Assembly (NCBI GenBank): GCA_964632495.1
Contig: CAZWDS010000136.1
Span: 1 to 5,100, forward strand
Length of the DNA stretch: 5,100 nt
Direction: 5' to 3'
Origin: CALKXV01 sp964632495
GTDB lineage: Bacteria > Pseudomonadota > Alphaproteobacteria > Rhodobacterales > Rhodobacteraceae
Shown: positions 1 through 4,590 of the stretch, piece after piece
Numbering within the stretch: the stretch's first letter is position 1
How the letters are laid out: every line of letters starts with the position of its first letter
The notes under the pieces: generated by a model
The model's input: the letters and a program-made list of their open reading frames with translations, nothing else
Told to the model about the DNA's origin: nothing
Databases searched by the model: none
Made by a program: the position numbers and the translations under genes

Positions 1-466
1 CGAGATGGCTGAAGATGCCATAGGGAAAGCCGTGGCCCCAAGCGCCCATCAAAAGCGGGCGGAAGATCACCAAAGTGACGTAAGCAAGGATCGCGAAGCT
101 GAAGGCGAAAGGCACGTGATAGCCCATGCCCAGCTTGCGGCAAATCTCAACTTCGCGCAGCGCCCAGCTGACAAAAGCGCCCGTTGCGCAGAACGTGATG
201 ATCTGCCAAAGCCCGCCTTCCAACAACGGTGCCGCGGCCAGACCGTAACTTAGGTCGGGCGGCGCGATATTGATGATCCAAGGGTTCCAGGTGCCTTGAA
301 CTGCGGCGCCGTAGAAGATCAGTACGGTACCCAATAAGGCGAAAAACGCCGTCATGACCCCGAAAAAGCCCACGTAGAACGGACCAACCCAGAAGTCGAA
401 CAAGTCGCCTCCGATCAGTGTTCCCCCGCGAACCCGGTATTTTCTCTCGAAGCTGAGCAACGCCAT
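1..466 (-). CDS. pufL: Photosynthetic reaction centre L subunit PufL (5' part, cut by window edge)
   Basis: PufL is one of the two five-helix core subunits of the type-II (quinone) reaction centre in the cytoplasmic membrane. It holds the active-branch cofactors and half of the special pair. The window has 155 of roughly 280 residues, beginning MALLSFERKYRVRGGTLIGG. Segments visible are helix A (about 32-54), helix B (about 84-111) and helix C (about 116-139). Counting without the Met, Glu104 (WALREVEICRKL), known to hydrogen-bond the active-branch bacteriopheophytin, is present. So is His153 (IFSHL), the ligand of the accessory bacteriochlorophyll. Numbering matches Rhodobacter exactly, so there are no indels. 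The special-pair His173 and iron ligands His190/His230 lie outside the window. Differences from R. sphaeroides such as Tyr144 to His and Trp151 to Phe are conservative surroundings. The ATG (464-466) has GGAG (475-478) 8 nt upstream. pufM would be expected next. Confidence 0.97.
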   Translation of the reverse strand, partial: MALLSFERKYRVRGGTLIGGDLFDFWVGPFYVGFFGVMTAFFALLGTVLIFYGAAVQGTWNPWIINIAPPDLSYGLAAAPLLEGGLWQIITFCATGAFVSWALREVEICRKLGMGYHVPFAFSFAILAYVTLVIFRPLLMGAWGHGFPYGIFSHL

Positions 467-484
467 CTTCTTGTCTCCGCGATT

Positions 485-514
485 GGCGGCCAGCCCCGAA
501 AGGCCCAGCCCGCC
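485..514 (-). promoter_or_regulatory. Possible second hairpin before pufL
   Basis: GGCGG (510-514) can pair with CCGCC (485-489) on the transcribed strand. A few further imperfect inner pairs (CUGG with CUGG through G-U pairs, one bulged G) close over a loop containing CCUUUCGG. It is weaker than the hairpin at 533-561 and ends six nt before the pufL ribosome binding site (475-478). It may help define the end of the stable pufBA message or modulate pufL initiation. Confidence 0.4.
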
Positions 515-532
515 TAATTATCTTTTTGGTTT

Positions 533-561
533 GCCGCGGGCGACACGAGGCCGCCCGCAGC
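533..561 (-). promoter_or_regulatory. pufA-pufL intercistronic hairpin (mRNA stabiliser)
   Basis: As RNA, GCUGCGGGCG (552-561) pairs with CGCCCGCGGC (533-542) across a 9-nt loop GCCUCGUGU. This gives ten contiguous pairs with one G-U. It lies 20 nt after the pufA stop. The transcribed strand then reads AAACCAAAAAGA, with no U-run, so it is not a classical terminator. In Rhodobacter capsulatus a hairpin at this place blocks 3'-to-5' decay, and the short pufBA message outlasts pufLM, giving excess LH1 over reaction centre. The same role here is inferred from position and strength. Confidence 0.8.
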
Positions 562-581
562 GATTGAGCGTGAGCTCTTGA

Positions 582-749
582 TCATTCCGTCGCAGCGGCG
601 CGAGACGCAGCAGCATTTTCAAACCAGTTCACACCGTTCGAAAGCACCACCAGGTGAATCATCACCGCCAGCAGGAAGAGGAAGACGCCCTGTGCGACAA
701 ACACGCGGCGCGGATCAAAAATGAGCCAAATCTTGTAGAAATGTGCCAT
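582..749 (-). CDS. pufA: Light-harvesting 1 (B875-type) alpha polypeptide PufA
   Basis: PufA is the alpha subunit of the LH1 antenna and forms the inner ring with PufB. The product is 55 residues. It starts MAHFYKIWLIFDPRRVFVAQ, the conserved amphipathic N-terminal segment. A membrane helix follows (GVFLFLLAVMIHLVVLS) with the bacteriochlorophyll-ligating His32. After the helix comes NGVNWFENAAASRAAATE. The conserved Trp is at 42, ten residues after His32. In Rhodobacter it is at 43 (His+11), so this chain is one residue shorter in the linker. The in-frame Met 24 codons upstream is rejected, because the family begins at MxxFYKIW and the extension would overlap pufB. GAGGGG (759-764) overlaps the pufB stop and lies 9 nt from the ATG (747-749). 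A hairpin-bearing spacer separates the gene from pufL. Confidence 0.97.
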   Translation of the reverse strand: MAHFYKIWLIFDPRRVFVAQGVFLFLLAVMIHLVVLSNGVNWFENAAASRAAATE

Positions 750-762
750 GTTTTCAATCCCC

Positions 763-912
763 TCAGAACCAAGGAGCCCAGAAGTATGTCGCGACGTGTG
801 CGACAAACGCGACGAATGCAAAAAGCGTGAGCCCTTGCATATACACCGAGTGTAACTCCTGAGCTTGCTCGTCGTTTAGACCTGTAAAGGACAGGTCAGT
901 GTCATCAGCCAT
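763..912 (-). CDS. pufB: Light-harvesting 1 (B875-type) beta polypeptide PufB
   Basis: PufB is the single-span beta subunit of the LH1 antenna ring around the reaction centre. It pairs with PufA and binds bacteriochlorophyll a. The 49-residue product has the same length as Rhodobacter LH1 beta. It has a polar cytoplasmic N-terminus (MADDTDLSFTGLNDEQAQEL), the conserved His21 (LHSVYM), a membrane helix at about 27-44 and the bacteriochlorophyll-ligating His39 in FVAHVATYFW. The C-terminus is WAPWF. Rhodobacter and most LH1 beta chains have WRPWF, so residue 46 is Ala here where Arg is usual. The ATG (910-912) is set by a strong GGAGG. The stop TGA (763-765) overlaps the pufA ribosome binding site, and the gap to pufA is 13 nt, so the two are probably co-translated in equal amounts. 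This gene is not captured by a length cutoff of about 60 residues. Confidence 0.97.
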   Translation of the reverse strand: MADDTDLSFTGLNDEQAQELHSVYMQGLTLFAFVAFVAHVATYFWAPWF

Positions 913-919
913 GTTAATT

Positions 920-924
920 CCTCC
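920..924 (-). promoter_or_regulatory. Strong pufB ribosome binding site
   Basis: GGAGG lies 7 nt upstream of the pufB ATG (910-912) within CGGAGGAATTAAC. It is the strongest SD in the window and sits in an AU-rich, unstructured stretch just after the 940-960 hairpin. This fits the high antenna protein output required from this gene. Confidence 0.8.
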
Positions 925-939
925 GGAACAATGTACTGA

Positions 940-960
940 CGCCGCGATACCCTCGCGGCG
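940..960 (-). promoter_or_regulatory. Perfect 8-bp hairpin upstream of pufB
   Basis: The transcribed strand folds as CGCCGCGA-GGGTA-TCGCGGCG, a perfect 8-bp stem with a 5-nt loop. It lies 27 nt upstream of the pufB start and just before its ribosome binding site. No U-tract follows, so it is not a rho-independent terminator. It is placed as expected for an mRNA 5'-end stabiliser or processing boundary of the pufBA message. Confidence 0.7.
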
Positions 961-965
961 GGGTT

Positions 966-986
966 CCCGGGGGTTGCCCCCCAGGG
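966..986 (-). promoter_or_regulatory. Bulged hairpin in the pufQ-pufB spacer
   Basis: As RNA the region reads CCC-U-GGGGG-GCAA-CCCCC-GGG. This is a 5-bp G-C stem closed by GCAA, extended by three more G-C pairs across a single-base bulge. GCAA is a stable GNRA tetraloop. It lies upstream of the second spacer hairpin (940-960). In Rhodobacter, structures at the 5' side of pufBA mRNA accompany processing of the long pufQ-containing transcript and protect the LH1 message. Assigning that role here is inference. Confidence 0.6.
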
Positions 987-1026
987 GATCTGCCGTCCCG
1001 GGGGACGAACAGCTTGGACACTGCTT

Positions 1027-1254
1027 TCATCGGGCAGTGAATATCATTGGCGTGATCCGATCAGCCTCGGCCCAGGCACGCGCCATGGGACCGCGCACAT
1101 CCAGCGAGCGCTTGCGTACGACATTGGCCAGCCAGCGTTCGGTGCCGACCGGGATGGCAAGCAGGAAGATCAGCGCGAAATAGATGTTGAATTCCAATCC
1201 TCTGCGACGCCCGACGCGCCGTGTGATTGGTGGGTTAGAAGTGATATCAGCCAT
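1027..1254 (-). CDS. pufQ: PufQ, bacteriochlorophyll-related small membrane protein
   Basis: PufQ is the small protein encoded upstream of pufB in Rhodobacterales. It is associated with bacteriochlorophyll synthesis or carriage of its intermediates to assembling pigment-protein complexes; its biochemistry is not settled. The product is 75 residues, close to the family's usual length. It begins MADITSNPPITRRVGRRRG, a basic N-terminus, followed by one membrane segment at about 19-36 (LEFNIYFALIFLLAIPVG). The C-terminal motif GPMARAWAEADRITPMIFTA is characteristic of PufQ. The ATG at 1252-1254 is preferred over an in-frame GTG at 1270-1272, because AAGGAG (1260-1265) lies 5 nt upstream of the ATG and the family starts at this Met. 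It follows bchZ by 18 nt, which implies co-transcription. A 114-nt structured spacer separates it from pufB. Confidence 0.95.
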   Translation of the reverse strand: MADITSNPPITRRVGRRRGLEFNIYFALIFLLAIPVGTERWLANVVRKRSLDVRGPMARAWAEADRITPMIFTAR

Positions 1255-1272
1255 GGTGGCTCCTTCCCTCAC

Positions 1273-2742
1273 TCAGGTCTTGCCCGGCCCGTCAACGGAC
1301 GGGTCAAGCGACATAACGGTTTCAATGACAACCCGCTCGTCGCCCTGTTCGATCGCGGCGTGCTCGGCGGCATCGCGCAATGTCTTGGCGGCGGAAATAC
1401 GGGTCAGAATGGGGTGTGTCGCAACGATACGGTCCAGTGCGGCTTGCGCGTCTGGATCCCAAGGCATGTTGCGGCGCAGTGTTGTCGGTGTTGCGGCGGC
1501 ATCGTCCATGTCGGAGGCCAGCGGCAGGATGTGGAACAGGGCGTCGAAGAGGCCGTTGCAGACCTCTTGGACCAAGTAGGTCGCGCCCGCATAACCCATC
1601 ATCGGGGTGCCCGTGTGGCGACGGATGGCGGCGCCCGGAAAGCTGGCGGGAATAAAGGCGGGTGACGGTCCGTGACCGGCTTTCATTTCCGCTAAGTACA
1701 TCTTTTCATTGATGCTTCCCATGACGATCAGAGGGCGCTTTTGCTGCAGCATCGCGCGGACTTCTTCGTTGTTCGTCTTGGCTCCGGCGGTGCGGGCGAC
1801 GGCGAAGGCGCAGGGCAATCCAAGATCGCCTTCCAGGAAGTTGCGGATGCCGCGGGCGTAGGTCTCGTTCGCGACGATGGCGAAGCTGGCGGTGGCGAAA
1901 AAATCTTGGGTAACCGAGCGCCAGAGATCCCATAAGGGTTTGATCGTGCTGTGCTTTTCGCGTTCGATAAACGGTTCGGGATCAAGGTCCAACAGCTCAC
2001 CCAGCTTTCGCAGAAACTTGGTGGTGCTTTCCAAACCAATGGGCGCCTGAAGGTAGGGTTTGCCTAGAACTTCGGACAGGCCACGGCCAAATTCCCTGTA
2101 CATACAGACGTTTACGTCGGCGTTGACGAGGTTGCGCATCTCGGCGAGATGGCTGCCAAGCGGCATCACCATGTTCACGTCGGCACCGATGCCTTCGATC
2201 AGGCGACGGATCTCGGCCAGATCGGAGGGCATGTTGAAGGTGCCGTACATCGGGCCAAGGATATTGACGCGTGGTTTTTCACCCTCTAACCGCTTCTTTT
2301 CTTTGGGCATTCTGCCCTTAGTCATACCGAACTCGGTGAAGATCCAAGTCATCGCGCGGTCGGCGGCTTCCCATTGGTCTTCGTCGATGGTGCGCGGCAA
2401 AAAGCGTTGAATATTCGTGCCTTGAGGCGTGACGCCACCGCCGATCATTTCGGAAATCGAGCCCGTCACAACCACCGCAGGCAAGGCCGGATCCAAGGCA
2501 CCCCAAGCGCGTTTCATCGCGCCTTCGGTGCCGTCGCGGCCCAGTTCTTCTTCGCCTAAGCCTGTGACAACAATAGGTAATTCGTGAGGAGGCAGCGCAT
2601 CAGTGTAGTGCAGTACAGATGTGACCGGAAGGTTCTCGCAACCGACCGGACCGTCGATCACAACTTGCAAACCTTTCACAGCGGTGAATGCGTATACCGC
2701 GCCCCAATAGCCCCCTGCCCTGTCATGATCCTGAATCAGCAT
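1273..2742 (-). CDS. bchZ: Chlorophyllide a oxidoreductase subunit BchZ
   Basis: BchZ is the NifK/BchB-like partner of BchY in the catalytic component of COR, acting in the cytoplasm in bacteriochlorophyll a synthesis. The product is 489 residues, the expected size. It opens MLIQDHDRAGGYWGAVYAFT, then GPVGCENLPVTSVLHYTDAL, where Cys35 is the position known in the family to complete the [4Fe-4S] cluster held mainly by BchY. Residues about 57-125 carry PIVVTGLGEEELGRDGTE and EMIGGGVTPQGTNIQRFLPR. A C-terminal domain from about 424 (MPWDPDAQAALDRIVATHP through the helical ISAAKTLRDAAEHAA) resembles the small C-terminal domain of BchB-type reductase subunits. The start at ATG 2740-2742 is supported by SD AGAGGG 4 nt away and by the match of the N-terminus to the family. 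The 136-nt distance from bchY is long for this operon. pufQ follows after 18 nt. In Rhodobacter the oxygen-regulated puf promoter lies in this upstream region, but I could not identify one with confidence here. Confidence 0.97.
   Translation of the reverse strand: MLIQDHDRAGGYWGAVYAFTAVKGLQVVIDGPVGCENLPVTSVLHYTDALPPHELPIVVTGLGEEELGRDGTEGAMKRAWGALDPALPAVVVTGSISEMIGGGVTPQGTNIQRFLPRTIDEDQWEAADRAMTWIFTEFGMTKGRMPKEKKRLEGEKPRVNILGPMYGTFNMPSDLAEIRRLIEGIGADVNMVMPLGSHLAEMRNLVNADVNVCMYREFGRGLSEVLGKPYLQAPIGLESTTKFLRKLGELLDLDPEPFIEREKHSTIKPLWDLWRSVTQDFFATASFAIVANETYARGIRNFLEGDLGLPCAFAVARTAGAKTNNEEVRAMLQQKRPLIVMGSINEKMYLAEMKAGHGPSPAFIPASFPGAAIRRHTGTPMMGYAGATYLVQEVCNGLFDALFHILPLASDMDDAAATPTTLRRNMPWDPDAQAALDRIVATHPILTRISAAKTLRDAAEHAAIEQGDERVVIETVMSLDPSVDGPGKT
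1288..1303. repeat. Short perfect inverted repeat at the bchZ 3' end
   Basis: On the + strand, cccgtc-aacg-gacggg is a 6-bp perfect inverted repeat with a 4-nt loop. It lies in the last codons of bchZ and ends 33 bp upstream of the pufQ start. There is no U-run after it on the transcribed strand, so it does not look like a terminator. It could be an RNA hairpin or a protein-binding dyad before pufQ, or coincidence in GC-rich coding sequence. Confidence 0.4.
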
Positions 2743-2879
2743 GAGACCCTCTTAAGAAAGAGCGAATCGGCCTTTCGGTATCGCGTCGGTATTACGTCGG
2801 TATTACGTCGGTGGATTGAACCGAGGCAGGCGAACATTAACGGTACGCGCGGTGCCGTGATATGTGCGGCGGCCCTCAT
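2736..2879 (-). CDS. Possible small ORF (47 aa) bridging bchY and bchZ, doubtful
   Basis: An ATG (2877-2879) shares its A with the bchY stop codon in a TGATG junction. GGAG (2888-2891), inside the last bchY codons, lies 8 nt upstream. The frame runs the full length of the bchY-bchZ spacer and ends with a TGA (2736-2738) that overlaps the bchZ start by 7 nt. The product would begin MRAAAHITAPRVPLMFACLG and be basic towards the end (IHRRN, PTRYRKAD), with two Cys. I see no known domain. Against it, the frame runs through an 11-bp tandem repeat whose unit is not a multiple of three, and codon choice (GCA, CAT, GTA, TTA, ATA) is poorer than in the flanking genes. It may be a coupling leader that brings ribosomes to bchZ, or simply chance. 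The boundary arrangement is the only positive evidence. Confidence 0.22.
   Translation of the reverse strand: MRAAAHITAPRVPLMFACLGSIHRRNTDVIPTRYRKADSLFLKRVSC
2747..2762 (-). promoter_or_regulatory. bchZ ribosome binding site, partly inside a small hairpin
   Basis: The RNA-like strand reads CTCTT-TCTT-AAGAG just before GG and the bchZ start. The Shine-Dalgarno AGAGGG (2747-2752) lies 4 nt upstream of the ATG (2740-2742). Its 5' half pairs with CTCTT (2758-2762) in a 5-bp, AU-rich stem with loop TCTT. The SD supports the chosen bchZ start. The hairpin is weak, and any control by it is inference. Confidence 0.5.
2776..2812. repeat. 11-bp tandem repeat upstream of bchZ (about 3.4 copies)
   Basis: On the + strand, cggtatcgcgt (2776-2786) is followed by two identical copies of cggtattacgt (2787-2797 and 2798-2808) and a partial copy cggt (2809-2812). 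The array sits in the bchY-bchZ spacer, its near edge 33 nt upstream of the bchZ start. The 11-bp period is about one turn of the DNA helix, so the copies face the same side. I know of no binding site with this unit. Replication slippage in unconstrained DNA is the simple alternative. Confidence 0.9.
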
Positions 2880-4441
2880 CAAATCATCTCCGCCGCTTTG
2901 GCGGCGCGGGCGGCCTTTTCGATCTTCTTTTGGTTCAGCGCACGGAAGTCGGGGCGCAGATTGGGATCGCCTTCCCAAACACCCGCCGTGTCGCCTGTGC
3001 CGACGCCGTCGAAGAAGTCGCGCATTTTGTCCATGCGTTCTTTTCCGGCCATCGCCGCTTTCACGACTTCCACCAAAGACCCGGCACCGGCGGGGCCCAT
3101 CAGGGGGCGCGCAGAAATCAGGTTGGTGAAGTAAAGCGCGGGCACGCCCAGCTCTTTCGCTTTTTGCACGACCGGCGTTGTGCCGATGGACAGGTTCGGG
3201 CGGATTGCTTCCATGGCGGCGCAATCGTCTTCCAGCGAGGCGCGGAATTTGACCTTGGCGCCCGTGGCTTCCAGCCAGTCTGCGTCTGCCGTGTTCCAAG
3301 GTGTCTTCGGGCAAGCGGTTCCGACGTAAGGCACATTCGCGCCACCTTCGATCAGGAGACGCGCAACCAAGAGTTCGCTGCCTTCGTATCCCGACACGGT
3401 GATCGTGCCTTCGATCTGCGCTTCGGCCAATGCGCCTTTGATGGCAGGCAGGAAGGCGTTTTGCGAGGCGGCAACTTGATCCTTCGACAAGCCGAAGGCG
3501 TCACCGATGTTTGCCAACCAAGCGGCGGTGCCATCATGGCCAACGGGGGCCGAACCGATGATCGGGCGACCGGCGGCTTCGAATTCGCGGACCGATGCGG
3601 TGTAGAACGGGTGGATCGCGGCCACTGCACCACAGTCAAGCGCGGCGTAAAGTTCGCGCCATTCACGGCAAGGCACGGTTGGTCCTGCGGCCAAGCCCAT
3701 GGGGGCCAGCATTGCGCCGATCATCACCGGATCGGCCGGGAACATCTCGCCCAGAAGCGAAACGGTTGGCAGATCGGATGTACCACTTGCGGGGCGGGCG
3801 ACGGGGCCCGCTTCGATTTCTTCGCGGGCGAATTTCAGCATCGCACCAGCCAGAACGTCTTTCGCTTCGGCATGGGTTGGGATGCCAAAGCCGGGCACGT
3901 CGATGCCGATGATGCGGACACCGTTGATTTCATCCGGCAACAGGCGCAGCGGCACGCCGCTGGCGGTTGGAACGCAAAGGTTGGTGACGACAATGGCGTC
4001 GTAGCGATCCGGATCAGCCAGTTCGTGGACAGAGTCGCGGATGTCTTCGAACAGCTTGCCGGTGACCAGCGATTCCGAGTTGAACGGCACGTAGCCGACC
4101 GAACGGCGGGCCCCGTAGAAGTGTGACACGAAGGTCAGGCCGTAGACGCAGCAAGCCGAGCCCGACAGCACGGTGGCCACGCGGCGCATGCGCAATCCAA
4201 CACGCAAGGATCCGAAAGCCGGGCACATCGACTGCGGTTTGTCGTGCGGGCCTTGCGGATAATCAGCGGCGTATTTGTCCAGCAGTTCGGATTGGCCTGC
4301 CTGACGTGCGGCCTCTTCCATGGTGGATCCAGAGTGGCAGCCAAGCCCGGGATCGCCCTGCAATTCGGGCGTTTCGGCGTTGGCCTCGCCCTTGATGACC
4401 TCGACCTCGGCGGCGGCGTCGTATGTGACTTCGTCGCTCAC
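2879..4441 (-). CDS. bchY: Chlorophyllide a oxidoreductase subunit BchY
   Basis: BchY is the NifD/BchN-like subunit of the catalytic (BchYZ)2 component of COR. This component reduces the C7=C8 bond of chlorophyllide a to give 3-vinyl bacteriochlorophyllide a. The ORF gives 520 residues, the normal size range for the family. Family landmarks include GLGCHSGSTM (residues 32-41), MCPAFGS (Cys73), SGSACCVYGLTF (Cys97/98), VVTNLCVPTASGVP (Cys156) and the C-terminal half with VPYVGTACPKTPWN. Cys73, Cys98 and Cys156 match in spacing the three BchY cysteines reported, as I recall, to bind the [4Fe-4S] cluster together with a BchZ Cys. The start is GTG (4439-4441), chosen because GAGG (4447-4450) sits 5 nt upstream, GTG overlaps the TGA of the preceding small ORF, and the next in-frame Met is at residue 41. 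The stop TGA (2879-2881) forms a TGATG junction with a following small ORF. A long antisense reading frame over this gene appears to be a codon-bias shadow. Confidence 0.97.
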   Translation of the reverse strand: MSDEVTYDAAAEVEVIKGEANAETPELQGDPGLGCHSGSTMEEAARQAGQSELLDKYAADYPQGPHDKPQSMCPAFGSLRVGLRMRRVATVLSGSACCVYGLTFVSHFYGARRSVGYVPFNSESLVTGKLFEDIRDSVHELADPDRYDAIVVTNLCVPTASGVPLRLLPDEINGVRIIGIDVPGFGIPTHAEAKDVLAGAMLKFAREEIEAGPVARPASGTSDLPTVSLLGEMFPADPVMIGAMLAPMGLAAGPTVPCREWRELYAALDCGAVAAIHPFYTASVREFEAAGRPIIGSAPVGHDGTAAWLANIGDAFGLSKDQVAASQNAFLPAIKGALAEAQIEGTITVSGYEGSELLVARLLIEGGANVPYVGTACPKTPWNTADADWLEATGAKVKFRASLEDDCAAMEAIRPNLSIGTTPVVQKAKELGVPALYFTNLISARPLMGPAGAGSLVEVVKAAMAGKERMDKMRDFFDGVGTGDTAGVWEGDPNLRPDFRALNQKKIEKAARAAKAAEMI

Positions 4442-4590
4442 TGGAGCCTCATGGACGGAAAGTGAGTGGGTCGCGGAAGGTTGGTCTTGGGAAGCCTTGA
4501 TGGCTTGGCCTTGACCGCTTCTTCCCGGCAGGATTCTTCCACATCATTCAGCAGCTTGGCCAGCTGACGGTCGGTTGGTTCAGACCTCAT
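4438..4590 (-). CDS. Small ORF (50 aa) between bchX and bchY, unknown function
   Basis: I do not recognise this product. The ATG at 4588-4590 overlaps the end of bchX by 11 nt. It is preceded by GGAGG (4600-4604) at 9 nt, a good Shine-Dalgarno. Its TGA (4438-4440) overlaps the GTG start of bchY in a GTGA junction, so the ORF fills the bchX-bchY gap with both ends arranged for translational coupling. Residues 6-30 (TDRQLAKLLNDVEESCREEA, then VKAKP) look like a charged amphipathic helix with one Cys. The codons there are typical of the neighbouring genes (CTG, GCC, AAG, GTC). The last 20 residues are basic and proline-rich (KTNLPRPTHFPSMRLQ) with less typical codons. There is no signal peptide or membrane segment. 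The ORF may encode a small accessory protein of the reductase. It may instead be a leader whose translation carries ribosomes to the bchY start, since the bchY SD (GAGG) lies inside its last codons. Coding status is inferred from structure only. Confidence 0.5.
   Translation of the reverse strand: MRSEPTDRQLAKLLNDVEESCREEAVKAKPSRLPKTNLPRPTHFPSMRLQ

Noticed and set aside
750..821. 24-codon N-terminal extension of PufA
   Set aside because: It overlaps pufB and is unlike any LH1 alpha. The family start and an SD support the ATG at 747-749.
881..895. Inverted repeat cctgt-aaagg-acagg in the early pufB codons
   Set aside because: It is only 5 bp, inside coding sequence, and does not match the 12-bp-spaced PpsR/CrtJ site, so I see no support for function.
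582..1030. PpsR/CrtJ sites (TGT-N12-ACA)
   Set aside because: I checked by eye the TGT occurrences I found in the pufB-pufA and spacer region, and none had ACA at the required distance. The rest of the window was not searched exhaustively.
1255..1272. GTG start giving PufQ six extra residues
   Set aside because: AAGGAG is correctly spaced for the internal ATG and would fall inside the extension; the family starts at this Met.
2880..3314. Upstream portion of a 192-codon minus-strand frame overlapping bchY
   Set aside because: The overlap is an Arg/Gly-rich shadow of bchY in another frame. Only the last 47 codons, outside bchY, are kept as a doubtful small ORF.
2864..4126. A 420-codon open frame on the + strand antisense to bchY
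   Set aside because: It lies fully inside bchY, is explained by the codon bias of the real gene, has no ribosome binding site of note, and reads as low-complexity Gly/Arg/His-rich shadow sequence.
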